Below are positions 1-9,153 of a stretch of DNA of 63,126 bases, piece after piece. The notes beneath the pieces are model-generated. The model ran no database searches. It was given only the letters and a program-made list of their open reading frames with translations, and had not been told where the DNA came from. Within the stretch, counting starts at the first letter, position 1. Each line of letters begins with the position of its first letter. The DNA is from Algoriphagus litoralis (GTDB lineage Bacteria > Bacteroidota > Bacteroidia > Cytophagales > Cyclobacteriaceae): contig NZ_QGOL01000023.1 of NCBI RefSeq assembly GCF_003259255.1, positions 1 through 63,126 of the forward strand, written 5' to 3'. A program made the translations under genes and the position numbers.

Positions 1-126
1 GGTTTAAATGCCGAGGTTGTGGTTGAGCATTGAAAACGTTAATTCAATTTAACCGGAACAGTAGTGGAGAGATTCGATTGGGGTTCAATTTTGAAAACGG
101 AAATTTAACCGAAATCTACTTTTAAA
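1..126. other. Left edge, no firm gene
   Basis: Frame 1 of the plus strand stays open from the edge to a TGA at 31-33 (last residues GLNAEVVVEH). This could be the last ten codons of an upstream gene, but it is too short to tell. The rest is AT-rich and holds two similar stretches (GAAAACG followed shortly by AATTTAACCG, near 32-55 and 93-116). I see no terminator or promoter. Confidence 0.25.
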
Positions 127-1077
127 TTAGTTGTTTGGCCAATTTCCCCATATACTGCAATGCCCGGCATTGTCTGTGCCTTTGATGATGCGATTTGGTC
201 CTGAGTAGGCTGCATTCATTACGGCTCGTGGTGCGAATTTAACATCCCCTTTTTTGGTGATGAATGCGGCACCGAAATGTTCCTGACTTAGTCCATGTCC
301 CATTTCATGCAATGCAATGGTCTCAGTATCTACACCAGAGCCTCCATCAGCCCAGATAAAATTGTCATTGTAATAAATCTCCCTGAATGCGACATCAAAC
401 TTTCCATCACTGTTTGTGTCTACAAATTCTCCGTCATTATCGATTACCAGAAAAGTAAAGGTGACAGCCAAAATACCCTGACTGCCATTTGGTGCCAGAA
501 AATCAAAGAATGAAGCTGGCATCCAGCCATTATGATTGATTTCTGCTACAAATCCTGGAATGCTTGGGAATCCAAGTTCTGCTGCTACCAGTCCTAAAGG
601 AACAGGAATATCTATTGTTTTTTCAATTCCAATATTTGAGCAGGATACATTTTTCCAAGTATTTGCCGCACGAATGATGGATTGTCTAGCCGCAGTCAGG
701 TCTAAAGTTTGAGGTGGTCTTACTTGATCTACAAAATACTCGATCTCCTGCGTGCCATCGAGGCTCACAAAAGGAGAAAAATCAAAGGCCAGCTGTTTGT
801 TTCCTCTATCCTCGAAGATAATCGTGTTCCCCATCTCTCGATTTTCCGCATTGGTGAGATATTCTGCAGATACAAGTCGCACATGAATGGGATCTCCAAT
901 TTGGCGTCCGTTCGGGCTGGTTTTGGAAACCGAGATAGTGCCAAATGGGTTACTCCTGAATTCTACAGATTTGTCGATACTTTGATCGGCTAGTGGAGAA
1001 TTGGTCTCCAGCTCTTGGCTACAACCGGCAATCAAAATCGCTGTAATTACCGGTAAACTGATTTTTTTGATGTTCAT
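127..1077 (-). CDS. Metzincin-like zinc metalloprotease lipoprotein
   Basis: Predicted secreted, lipid-anchored zinc protease of 316 residues. A short hydrophobic N-terminus ends in a lipobox with Cys19 (LIAGC). The motif HEMGHGLSQEH at residues 257-267 gives the three zinc-binding histidines and catalytic glutamate of the metzincin pattern HExxHxxGxxH, except that the usual glycine is serine. An AVMNAAY segment about 30 residues later could be the Met-turn. An acidic DTNSDGKFD stretch before the active site looks like a calcium loop. It lies downstream of gldJ on the same strand but beyond a terminator, so it is probably transcribed separately. The fold and metal site are fairly secure; the substrate is unknown. 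Confidence 0.75.
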   Translation of the reverse strand: MNIKKISLPVITAILIAGCSQELETNSPLADQSIDKSVEFRSNPFGTISVSKTSPNGRQIGDPIHVRLVSAEYLTNAENREMGNTIIFEDRGNKQLAFDFSPFVSLDGTQEIEYFVDQVRPPQTLDLTAARQSIIRAANTWKNVSCSNIGIEKTIDIPVPLGLVAAELGFPSIPGFVAEINHNGWMPASFFDFLAPNGSQGILAVTFTFLVIDNDGEFVDTNSDGKFDVAFREIYYNDNFIWADGGSGVDTETIALHEMGHGLSQEHFGAAFITKKGDVKFAPRAVMNAAYSGPNRIIKGTDNAGHCSIWGNWPNN

Positions 1078-1130
1078 AAAAATTGAGGTTAAAATTTAAA
1101 GATATTTTAAACTAAAAAATATATGAGAGT

Positions 1131-1165
1131 AAAAAAAGAAAAACCCTGAAGAATATCAGGGTTTT
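1131..1165 (-). terminator. Terminator of gldJ
   Basis: A perfect 10-bp inverted repeat (AAAACCCTGA / TCAGGGTTTT, 6-nt loop) is followed, on the minus strand, by a T-rich run (the complement of the A tract at 1131-1140). It sits 26 bp past the gldJ stop codon and before the metzincin gene. Confidence 0.8.
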
Positions 1166-1191
1166 ATGAAATTTTGTAAATGATTTTTTGC

Positions 1192-2415
1192 TTATTTTCC
1201 TTTTTCTCCGATGGAGATCATCGCACATCTAAAACCAATACTATTGGTAGCAGAGTCTTGGTGCATGAATCTTCTAGTACCAGGAGCAAGCCAGTAGGCT
1301 ACATCCTTCCAAGATCCACCTTTATAAACTCGGATTTCGTCAGTAAACAATGAAGTCTCGTAATTTTCCTCCTCATCGTATACACCGTCTTTTCTCAATG
1401 GGTTAAGATCATCAGCATCTTGGAAAGTCATCGGTCTGTAGACGTCATACACCCACTCGTTCATATTACCTGCCATGTGATAGAGACCAAAGTCGTTTGG
1501 TGCCATATCGTATACATTGGTTGGAAGAATTTCACCGTCATTTCGCTGATTTCCTGAGATACCTGCATAGTCACCTCGTCCTCTTTTGAAGTTGGCTAAG
1601 AAATCACCCTGCTTTCCTTTTCGTTTTACATTGTAAGGATTTCTTACTCCACGGCCATCCCATGGGTAGATACGGCCATATTCTTGATTTTCATCCAGAT
1701 ATTGGGTACCGATCATCGCTTTTGCCGCGTATTCCCATTCAGCTTCATTGGGTAGTCTAAAGTCAGCCATAGCGACCCCTCGCTCAATCAATTGAGTTTT
1801 TGTAAAAGAAGAGTCAATACCTCGTTCCTCTCTTACCAGATCCTGCACAAATTCAGTTCTCCATTTTGAGTAAACGTTGGCTTGAGTCCATGTCACTCCG
1901 GCTACAGGATAGAAGTTGAAGCCAGGAAATCTGAAGTAATAAGACTGATACAAATCATTAAAAGACATTGCACTAGACCACACATCTTCCGAAGGCTCTA
2001 GCTTGAGAAGTGAATCTGCACTCACTCTCTTTTTCATATCAAATAGAAATTCACGGTAATCGTTGTTGGTGATTTCCGTTTCATCCATATAGAAGTTTGC
2101 TATAGAAACGGTTCTTTCCAAATTGTCCCTGAATCCCATCACGTCTTCTTCCTGAGAACCAAGGACAGTTCTTCCGCCTTGGATAAATTTCAAGTTAGGC
2201 CCAGGAATCTGCTCGGCTCTTTTTGAAACAAAGAACTTTGTAGAATCATTCTCTTCAAAAGAAAATTCTGCCCCTGTGGTAGCACTTTTCTTACCGGGAT
2301 CATTGGCGGTTCTTCTGCCATATCCTGGAGTCTTGTTACATGAGGATAATACAGTGGCAGAAACCAGCACTAAAGCCGTGGCCCACATACCCCAAGAGTT
2401 GTTATTCAGACGCAT
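1192..2415 (-). CDS. gldJ: Gliding motility lipoprotein GldJ (FGE-sulfatase fold)
   Basis: Lipoprotein of 407 residues with Cys26 after a signal segment (VLSSC). The body is a formylglycine-generating-enzyme-like (SUMF1) domain: FYMDETEITNNDYREF near residues 108-124, GVTWTQANVYSKWR, LPNEAEWEYAA, GNMNEWVYD, and the closing KGGSWKD / GFRCAM motifs. In Flavobacterium, GldJ and its paralogue GldK are outer-membrane lipoproteins of the gliding and type IX secretion apparatus; the enzymatic activity of this fold is not thought to be used. The order GPNL...GG...LG and the YYFRFPGFNFYPV segment resemble GldJ more than GldK, as I remember those families. It is shorter than flavobacterial GldJ. The fold is certain; the J/K choice is moderately sure. 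Confidence 0.7.
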   Translation of the reverse strand: MRLNNNSWGMWATALVLVSATVLSSCNKTPGYGRRTANDPGKKSATTGAEFSFEENDSTKFFVSKRAEQIPGPNLKFIQGGRTVLGSQEEDVMGFRDNLERTVSIANFYMDETEITNNDYREFLFDMKKRVSADSLLKLEPSEDVWSSAMSFNDLYQSYYFRFPGFNFYPVAGVTWTQANVYSKWRTEFVQDLVREERGIDSSFTKTQLIERGVAMADFRLPNEAEWEYAAKAMIGTQYLDENQEYGRIYPWDGRGVRNPYNVKRKGKQGDFLANFKRGRGDYAGISGNQRNDGEILPTNVYDMAPNDFGLYHMAGNMNEWVYDVYRPMTFQDADDLNPLRKDGVYDEEENYETSLFTDEIRVYKGGSWKDVAYWLAPGTRRFMHQDSATNSIGFRCAMISIGEKGK

Positions 2416-2592
2416 ATTGTAATGTTTTGGTCTTTTTCAGGTTGCTAATATAGCCGCATTGAAATGTACTTGCAATGCTATTCAAATTTCGTGGTTGATC
2501 AAAATGTCCCTTGTTGGATAATTTGAAGCAGATACGACAAATTCGATCATCGAAAATGCAATATTTATGCCAGTTAAATTTTGATAAATTTC

Positions 2593-5500
2593 TTACAAAT
2601 TCATCTCCAACAGTACTTTTTGAGCTTTTTGGATCGTCGGAACTCCTTCGATGGTAAGTATCAAACGATTCTTGTGTTCTTTTATTTTGCAGACCTTCGG
2701 ATGGACCTGTGCAAATTTCATGATTTTCCCGAAAACTGCTGAGGAGTAGAAATCATCACGAGAAGATGGTAAAAGATAGCACTTCATCTGTCTGCCTTTG
2801 AGGACAAGCTTCTCAATCCCAAGTTTTTCTGCAAGCCAACGCAACCGAACCGTCTCCATCAAATCACTTACCGCTTGTGGAAATGGACCAAACCGATCTT
2901 GGAGCATTAGCGAAAACTTTCCGAGTTCTTCCTCATTTTTGATCCCATCCAACTTCGAATAAAGTCCCAAGCGCTCACTGATATTGGTTACATACTGCTC
3001 TGGAATCAAGAGTTCCAAATCTGTCTCAATGGTGCAATCTTGAACCAAAACCTTCACTTTTTCTGTCAAATCGGTTTCGAAAAGAGCCGCGAATTCATTC
3101 TCTTTCAACTCCTGCACAGCTTCATCGAGAATTTTGTGATACATCTCGAAACCCAAATCGGTAATAAAACCACTTTGCTCGGCGCCAAGCAAATTGCCTG
3201 CTCCTCGGATGTCGAGATCTTTCATGGCCACCTTAAAGCCGTCACCCAAGTCTGAGAATTCCTCCAGGGTCTGCAGTCTTTTCCTTGCCTCTGCTGTCAA
3301 CCCTGAAAGTGGACTGGTCAGGAGATAGCAGAAAGCTTTTTTGTTACTTCTTCCTACTCTGCCCCGCATCTGATGTAGATCACTGAGTCCAAACATGTGG
3401 GCTCGGTTGATGATGATGGTGTTTGCGTTAGGAATATCCAGCCCTGATTCAATGATATTGGTAGATACCAAGACGTCATACTCATGATTAATGAAATCAA
3501 CCATGATTTTCTCCAGCTTTTTACCATCCATCTGTCCATGAGCACCAATTACTCGGGCGTCAGGTACGAGCTTCATGATCAGATTGGCAATACTGTCGAT
3601 CTCTCCGACTCGATTGTGGACAAAAAACACCTGTCCTCCACGTCTCAGTTCGTAGGCTACCGCATCCCGAATGACTTCCTCTTGAAAGGTCTGCACTTCG
3701 GTAGTTACGGGTTGACGGTTGGGCGGTGGAGTAGCGATTACGGATAAATCTCTGGCTCCCATAAGTGAAAAATGCAGGGTCCTTGGAATAGGGGTAGCAG
3801 TCAGTGTAAGTACGTCTACATTGACGCGGAGATTTTTAAGCTGGTCTTTTACCTTGACACCGAATTTTTGCTCTTCATCGATGATCAAAAGACCTAAATC
3901 TCGGAATACGATGTCTTTATTGACTATTTTATGTGTGCCAACCAGAATGTCAATCTCACCGGTTTTGACTTGAGCGACTATTTCCTTGATCTCTTTAGCA
4001 GTACGAAAGCGATTGATGTATTCGACTTTAACCGGTAGATTTTCCAAACGCTCACTGAAGGTATGATAGTGCTGCATAGCCAAAATAGTAGTAGGCACCA
4101 AAATCGCCACTTGTTTCCTGTCATTAACGGCTTTGAATGCCGCCCGAATGGCTACTTCTGTTTTTCCAAACCCAACATCACCGCATACCAAACGGTCCAT
4201 GGGATAGGATTTTTCCATATCAGACTTCACATCAGCAGTTGCTAGAGCTTGGTCTGGCGTATCTTCATAGATGAAGGATGACTCCAGCTCCACCTGCAAA
4301 ACTGAGTCTCTCGAAAATGCAAAGCCTGGAGCTGTCCTTCGTTTGGCATAGAGGTTTATCAGGTCTTTCGCGATGTCTTTGACCTGCTTTTTGACCCTAC
4401 TTTTCTTATTGTCCCACTCGGGAGAACCGAGCTTGGACATGGATGGAACTTGCCCCTCTTGTCCAGAATATTTGGATATTTTGTGAAGAGAGTGGATGTT
4501 GACATAGAGTAAGTCATCATCTCTGAATATGAGTCGGACGGCTTCCTGCATTTTGCCGCCGACGTCCACTTTTTCCAATCCAGCAAATCGACCCACTCCG
4601 TAATCTACGTGCACAATATAGTCTCCGGGATGAAGTGATTTGAGCTCCTTGATCGTCAGTGCCTTTGATTTGCTGGCTTTTGCCCGGGATTTATAGCGGT
4701 GAAATCGCTCAAATAACTGGTGATCTGTATAGCAGACGATTTTGCCCTGCTTATCCACAAATCCCTCCCGTAAGCCCAAAAGCATACTTTGCACCTGAAG
4801 CGTGGGATCCAACTCTTGGAATATTCCCAAAAGCCGGTCGATTTGCTTTTCATTTTCGGCAGTGATCAGATTGCTGAATCCCTGCTTTTCGTTCTCTGCC
4901 AGATTGGTGACCAGCAGGTCAAAGTTTTTGTTGAATGAAGGTTGGGGTTGGCTTTCCCAAGTGACTTTGTTTTCTGTTTTTAAATAAAACTGCCTGCCAA
5001 ACTCCACGGTAGAAAAAGCTTTGATGCCTTCGGCAAAGTCTTTACCTCTTTCAAACAAATCACTGGGTTTGAGCAGCAGGTTTTCAGTATTGGACTTGGA
5101 GACGATCTGGGCAAAGGCCTGTTCTGCTTTGTGAAAAGATTCATCCATCACGTCACAAGTAAGCTGATAATCTTTGATCCAGAGGATGGCTTTTTCTGGA
5201 AGAAATCCCAAAAATGATTGTCTAACCTCCTGCAAAAGCTTCGTCTGTACATTTGGGATCAGTGAAATCAAGTCCACGCTGGCGATTGATAGCTGGGTCT
5301 CTGGATCAAAGGTTCGGATGCTTTCGACTTCTTTTCCGAAAAGTTCGAGCCGGTAAGGATGCTCGTTGCTGAATGAAAAAACATCTAAAATCCCGCCTCG
5401 GATGGCAAACTGGCCTGGCTCGTACACAAAATCCGTCCGCTCAAAATCGTAACTGGTCAGGATCTCGGATACAAACTCCATATCCACAGATTCTCCCACC

Positions 5501-5943
5501 CGGACAGAGAAGGTGTTATCTACCAATGACCGCTTGTTGATCACTTTCTCATAGAGCGCTTCGGGATAGGTGATGATGATTCTCGACTCGCCCTTGGTTT
5601 CCAAGATTTGATTAAGGATCTCAGCCCGCATCAGGACATTGGCATTGTCCACTTCATCATATTGGTAAGGCCGCTTGAAGCTCCCTGGAAATACCATGTG
5701 ATGCTCTACCTGCAGGAGATTTTGCAAATCCGAGTTGAGATAAGCCGCTTCTTCCCTGTCTTGAGCGATGATGAGGTGAAATCCGCCATTTTTCTCAAAA
5801 ACAGATGCAAAAAGCACCATGTCCAAGCTGCCGGATAGGCCACGGATTTGCAACTTGAATTGATCTGCTGACCCAAGCTGATGGGCGAGTGTCTGAAAAA
5901 TCGGGTCGGACTGGTAAATGGTAAGGAAGGACTGACGATCCAA
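2593..5943 (-). CDS. mfd: Transcription-repair coupling factor Mfd
   Basis: ATP-dependent translocase that removes RNA polymerase stalled at DNA lesions and recruits the UvrABC excision system. The order of parts is complete: UvrB-like N-terminal module, CarD-like RNA polymerase interaction domain (HPGDYIVHVDYGVG, about residue 434), helicase Walker A (GDVGFGKTEV, about 585), DEEQ box (LIIDEEQKFG, about 686), ATPIPRTL and QMRGRVGRS helicase motifs, and a C-terminal TRCF domain. I place the start at a TTG giving (M)DRQSFLTIYQSDP (1,116 residues). The frame stays open to an ATG at 6120, but those 59 extra residues look non-coding, would overlap the divergent oxidase gene, and would run across a -7 promoter box at 5976-5983. 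Confidence 0.93.
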   Translation of the reverse strand: MDRQSFLTIYQSDPIFQTLAHQLGSADQFKLQIRGLSGSLDMVLFASVFEKNGGFHLIIAQDREEAAYLNSDLQNLLQVEHHMVFPGSFKRPYQYDEVDNANVLMRAEILNQILETKGESRIIITYPEALYEKVINKRSLVDNTFSVRVGESVDMEFVSEILTSYDFERTDFVYEPGQFAIRGGILDVFSFSNEHPYRLELFGKEVESIRTFDPETQLSIASVDLISLIPNVQTKLLQEVRQSFLGFLPEKAILWIKDYQLTCDVMDESFHKAEQAFAQIVSKSNTENLLLKPSDLFERGKDFAEGIKAFSTVEFGRQFYLKTENKVTWESQPQPSFNKNFDLLVTNLAENEKQGFSNLITAENEKQIDRLLGIFQELDPTLQVQSMLLGLREGFVDKQGKIVCYTDHQLFERFHRYKSRAKASKSKALTIKELKSLHPGDYIVHVDYGVGRFAGLEKVDVGGKMQEAVRLIFRDDDLLYVNIHSLHKISKYSGQEGQVPSMSKLGSPEWDNKKSRVKKQVKDIAKDLINLYAKRRTAPGFAFSRDSVLQVELESSFIYEDTPDQALATADVKSDMEKSYPMDRLVCGDVGFGKTEVAIRAAFKAVNDRKQVAILVPTTILAMQHYHTFSERLENLPVKVEYINRFRTAKEIKEIVAQVKTGEIDILVGTHKIVNKDIVFRDLGLLIIDEEQKFGVKVKDQLKNLRVNVDVLTLTATPIPRTLHFSLMGARDLSVIATPPPNRQPVTTEVQTFQEEVIRDAVAYELRRGGQVFFVHNRVGEIDSIANLIMKLVPDARVIGAHGQMDGKKLEKIMVDFINHEYDVLVSTNIIESGLDIPNANTIIINRAHMFGLSDLHQMRGRVGRSNKKAFCYLLTSPLSGLTAEARKRLQTLEEFSDLGDGFKVAMKDLDIRGAGNLLGAEQSGFITDLGFEMYHKILDEAVQELKENEFAALFETDLTEKVKVLVQDCTIETDLELLIPEQYVTNISERLGLYSKLDGIKNEEELGKFSLMLQDRFGPFPQAVSDLMETVRLRWLAEKLGIEKLVLKGRQMKCYLLPSSRDDFYSSAVFGKIMKFAQVHPKVCKIKEHKNRLILTIEGVPTIQKAQKVLLEMNL

Positions 5944-5975
5944 AGCAGGGAGAATTAGTAGGAAATGAGAAGGGT

Positions 5976-5983
5976 CAAATTTA
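5976..5983 (-). promoter_or_regulatory. -7 box of the mfd promoter
   Basis: TAAATTTG on the minus strand matches the Bacteroidota -7 consensus TAnnTTTG exactly and lies about 33 bp before the proposed TTG start of mfd. I do not see a clear -33 TTTG. Confidence 0.45.
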
Positions 5984-6066
5984 GGGTATTTTGACCTTTT
6001 TCGGATTAAAGCCGCAGTATTTGATAATTTTCTGAACCAAGGCCACTTCAAAATGTTTTTTACCAG

Positions 6067-6681
6067 ATGAATCGTAGCAAACAATCCCAATCCTGGTTTG
6101 AGCGGCTGGAGAATCTCCATCCTTATGAGATGATGCTGTATCTGGGAATGCTGGGAAGCGGACTTATCTTTTTGTTTCTCGTCGTTGCCTTCATGTCATC
6201 TGGCTTAAATCAACTGGAAGGACTTAATCACCGAATACCTGTCGCCTTTCTGATTTCTACCTTTATGCTCATTCTATCGGGATATACTGCTACACAGATG
6301 AGGCTGTATTATCAGGAAGAAAACATCCCCAAACTCGAGAGTGCGCTGAGAAATACCTTCATGCTAGGGGTGATTTTTACGATTTTGCAGTTTGCGGGTT
6401 GGAAGGAGCTGACAGATATGGGGATTAATTTCACAGGTCTTGCCAGCGGAAGTTTTCTCTATTTGCTCTCTGGGATCCACATTTTCCACCTGATTGGCGC
6501 CATGATTTTTGCATTGATCCTATTGGTTCAGCTGCGCAAAACTCAAGAAGATGGTATCCGAAAGCTTATTCTGGTGACCAACCCTTTTGAAAAAATGCGG
6601 ATTCGACTTTTCACCCTGTATTGGCACTTCATGGATGCGATCTGGTTGGTTTTATTCCTTCTCTTTATACTAAGTTTCTAA
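6067..6681 (+). CDS. Haem-copper oxidase subunit III family protein
   Basis: Integral membrane protein of 204 residues related to subunit III of cytochrome c / quinol oxidases, which supports the catalytic subunit but carries no haem or copper. Five or so hydrophobic helices are visible (near residues 20-45, 57-77, 95-113, 125-158, 183-203). Family-typical pieces are HPYEMMLYLGMLGSG at the start, SGIHIFHLIGAMIF near 134, and LYWHFMDAIWLVLF near the C-terminus. No subunit I or II gene is nearby, so its partner is encoded elsewhere or it acts outside a standard oxidase. It overlaps the next gene by one base (TAATG), so the two are probably translated together. Confidence 0.85.
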   Translation: MNRSKQSQSWFERLENLHPYEMMLYLGMLGSGLIFLFLVVAFMSSGLNQLEGLNHRIPVAFLISTFMLILSGYTATQMRLYYQEENIPKLESALRNTFMLGVIFTILQFAGWKELTDMGINFTGLASGSFLYLLSGIHIFHLIGAMIFALILLVQLRKTQEDGIRKLILVTNPFEKMRIRLFTLYWHFMDAIWLVLFLLFILSF

Positions 6682-7118
6682 TGAAAATCCACCTTGAAAC
6701 CCCCGTCGAGCAGGGTTATTTGGATGTCAAAGCCGGCTTCAACGAATCGCTTTTCAAAAAACTCAGTCCACCTTTTCCACCTGTCAAATTGCTGCGGTTC
6801 GATGGTTCCGAAAAAGGGGACTTGGTCACACTGGAGCTGAACTTTATTTTATTCAAGCAAAAATGGACCAGTGAAATCATCGAAGACAAAACCACAGATC
6901 TTGAGTTTTTTTTTATTGATCAGGGGGTAGAATTACCCTTCTTCCTCAAAAAATGGAGGCATAAGCATCGGGTCATCTCTACCGGTATCGGATCAATTAT
7001 CAGGGATGAAATAGAATATGAGGCGCCTTTTGGCCTGTTGACATACTTACTTTACCCTGCGATGTGGCTTCAGTTTGCATTTAGGAAACCGATTTACCGC
7101 TGGATTTTTAAAAGGTAG
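6681..7118 (+). CDS. SRPBCC-like ligand-binding protein
   Basis: Small soluble protein of 145 residues that I read as a START/SRPBCC-type hydrophobic ligand-binding fold. The pattern fits: a beta-rich first half (VTLELNFILFKQKW), an IIEDKTTDLEFFFIDQG segment, a WRHKHRVISTG strand, and a C-terminal helix ending FRKPIYRWIFKR. The ATG overlaps the stop of the oxidase-subunit gene by one base. The upstream in-frame extension lies inside that gene and is rejected. Its 3' end overlaps the convergent Fur-family gene by 11 bp. Ligand and role are unknown. Confidence 0.65.
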   Translation: MKIHLETPVEQGYLDVKAGFNESLFKKLSPPFPPVKLLRFDGSEKGDLVTLELNFILFKQKWTSEIIEDKTTDLEFFFIDQGVELPFFLKKWRHKHRVISTGIGSIIRDEIEYEAPFGLLTYLLYPAMWLQFAFRKPIYRWIFKR

Positions 7119-7587
7119 GAAGAGCCGTTAAGTTTTCGCAGTTTTCGATCTGGCAATCGCCGTATAAAACCAGGGAATGACTGGAGATTTTGGAATTAAA
7201 TTCCCGACCCATCGATTCCTTGATCTCATTGATTTTGGGATCTGAAAATTCCCTGATTTTTTGGCACTGATTGCACACGTGGTGATCGTGATGCTTGTAG
7301 GTCAATGCCTGTTCATAGAGGGCGACTTTGTCCTTGAATTGATGCTTTACGGCTAATCCACTTTCGACCAAAAGGTCGAGTGTGTTGTAAATTGTGGCTC
7401 TACTGATGGTATAGCCCTTGTTTCTCATTTTGAGAAAAAGCCCCTCCACATCGATGTGTTCGTCTTCTGGTAAAATATAAAGCTCATCAATCACCGAAAA
7501 TCGCTCAGGGGTTTTTCGATTTCCTTGCTTGATCAGGAAATTCTCAAATATTTTTTTTGCTTTTTCGATGAGGGCTGGGTCCGCCAT
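7108..7587 (-). CDS. Fur-family metalloregulator (Fur/PerR-like)
   Basis: DNA-binding repressor of 159 residues of the ferric uptake regulator family. The N-terminal winged helix includes the recognition region ISRATIYNTLDLLVESGL (about residues 59-76). The metal-binding half carries HHDHHVCNQCQ (residues 98-108), with the first structural CxxC zinc pair, and a C-terminal pair in DCQIENC. Fur, PerR and Zur cannot be told apart from this alone; the lack of iron-uptake neighbours argues against a local target. The AT-rich leader upstream (TTAGATTAAAAATTAAATA near 7592-7610) could hold an autoregulatory operator, but I see no convincing palindrome. Confidence 0.88.
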   Translation of the reverse strand: MADPALIEKAKKIFENFLIKQGNRKTPERFSVIDELYILPEDEHIDVEGLFLKMRNKGYTISRATIYNTLDLLVESGLAVKHQFKDKVALYEQALTYKHHDHHVCNQCQKIREFSDPKINEIKESMGREFNSKISSHSLVLYGDCQIENCENLTALPTF

Positions 7588-7793
7588 AGGGTAATTAGAT
7601 TAAAAATTAAATATGACGCATTCCGGGATTTTTGACAAATCGACGGTTCAATACAGGGTCAATTTGGTATTAGTCTAAATTAGCAGGTTGAATTTTAGGG
7701 GAATTCCAACATTTAGTGGGTATAATAGAGTTTAAGGAACTAGAAGGTTATGGTAAAAGTCATTAACTTCTGTCTGAGATCCTCCCAACCCAA

Positions 7794-9050
7794 ATGACTT
7801 ACAGAAAGATTCTGCTTGTTTTTTTAGTGCTTATTGTATCCTACGGCTTTTCACAGGCTCAAGTGCCCGGTTTTTTTATGAAGGAGGAGGCAAAGAAAGT
7901 CCGGATTCCTTTTTACAGCTCCAATAGCCTGATTATTCTTCCTGTTTCGATCAATGGGAGTGAGTCGGTCAATTTTTTAGTAGATACTGGGGTTCGGTCC
8001 AATATTCTATTTAGTAAAGTTCTGGGCGATGCGCTAGGCTTGGAGTATACCCGAAGACTCAGTATTGCCGGAGCGGATGGTTCTACAGTGATCATGGCAC
8101 AGGTTTCTCCGATCAACACCTTGGATTTGGGCCCAGTCGAGGGGAAATTGCAGAGTTTGTTGGTGTTGGAGGAGGATTTTTTCGAATTGGAATCGGTAAT
8201 CGGCGTTCCCGTTTATGGAATCATCGGCTACGAGTTTTTCAAGTTTAATCCAGTCAAAATCAACTATGATGAGGGATTTATAGAATTTTACCGCGAGGGA
8301 TCGATGAAATGGAAACCACCTTTTTACAGAAAATTTGACCTGACCATAGAGGAAAGCAAGGCTTATCTAAACGCAAAAATCAACCAGAAAAACGGCCCTA
8401 AACTTGAAGCCAAGCTCCTCATTGACACCGGTGCGAATCACGGCCTATTGCTCAATCAAGAGACATCTGATGAGATAACTATGCCTCCGCTCTTTATTGA
8501 ATCTCAATTGGGGCAATCCTTGGGAGGAGTTTTGTACGGATTTATTGGGAGAGTGAATTCACTGAAGTTGAAGGACCTGACGATGAGGGAAGTGCTTACT
8601 TCCTATCCAGACAAGAATACCTTTAGCGAAATAATAATTGCTACGGGAAGACAGGGAAGTCTGGGATCTGAGGTACTGGGAAGGACACGGCTGATATTGG
8701 ACTACCCTAGAAATCGTGCACTTATCCGCAAAGGGGAAAATTTCTATGCCCCATTTGAATTTGACATGAGTGGGATGATTATCAGGAAGATTCCAAATGA
8801 CGAAAACCGATTCTATGTGAGCGAGGTCCGTCCCGGATCACCTGCCTATCGGACGGGTATTTTGCCCTTTGATGAGATTTTGACAGTGAATAAAATCCCC
8901 ATTTTCCTGTATGAGTTGTCCGAAATTTTCAAACTCCTTCGCTCCGAGGAAGGTAAAGAAATCCAGCTGGAAATGAGGAGGTATCAGGGAGGAGATCTGA
9001 ACAAATACAATGACTACAAGGTGAGTATTTTTCTGAAAAAGCAGATTTAA
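7794..9050 (+). CDS. Secreted retropepsin-like aspartyl protease with PDZ domain
   Basis: Exported protein of 418 residues with a signal peptide (about residues 1-22). It has two aspartyl-protease half-domains, each with a catalytic D-T-G: FLVDTGVRSN (about 63-72) and LLIDTGANHG (about 205-214). A PDZ domain follows (about 320-418), with the ligand-loop-like stretch RPGSPAYRTGILPFDEIL. Such double-DTG proteins with a C-terminal PDZ are common and poorly studied in Bacteroidota; proteolysis in the periplasm or at the surface is the family expectation. It stands alone, with a 206-bp leader after the divergent Fur gene. Confidence 0.85.
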   Translation: MTYRKILLVFLVLIVSYGFSQAQVPGFFMKEEAKKVRIPFYSSNSLIILPVSINGSESVNFLVDTGVRSNILFSKVLGDALGLEYTRRLSIAGADGSTVIMAQVSPINTLDLGPVEGKLQSLLVLEEDFFELESVIGVPVYGIIGYEFFKFNPVKINYDEGFIEFYREGSMKWKPPFYRKFDLTIEESKAYLNAKINQKNGPKLEAKLLIDTGANHGLLLNQETSDEITMPPLFIESQLGQSLGGVLYGFIGRVNSLKLKDLTMREVLTSYPDKNTFSEIIIATGRQGSLGSEVLGRTRLILDYPRNRALIRKGENFYAPFEFDMSGMIIRKIPNDENRFYVSEVRPGSPAYRTGILPFDEILTVNKIPIFLYELSEIFKLLRSEEGKEIQLEMRRYQGGDLNKYNDYKVSIFLKKQI

Positions 9051-9078
9051 TTTATCCAATCCCAAAAGATAATTTGGA

Positions 9079-9086
9079 TACCTTTG
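9079..9086 (+). promoter_or_regulatory. -7 box before the lemA operon
   Basis: TACCTTTG matches TAnnTTTG exactly and lies 68 bp before the lemA ATG. No good -33 TTTG at the usual distance. It would drive the LemA/TPM operon. Confidence 0.45.
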
Positions 9087-9153
9087 ATTGAGAATTCAAA
9101 CACATTGGTAAGAAATCCGTGTAAAATCTCGATTTAAAAACAACCTAAATACT

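Noticed and set aside
7588..7793. Fur box in the leader beside the Fur-family gene (TTAGTCTAAATTAG near 7671)
   Set aside because: Only a partial inverted repeat; AT-rich background makes such matches common, so it is mentioned but not called.
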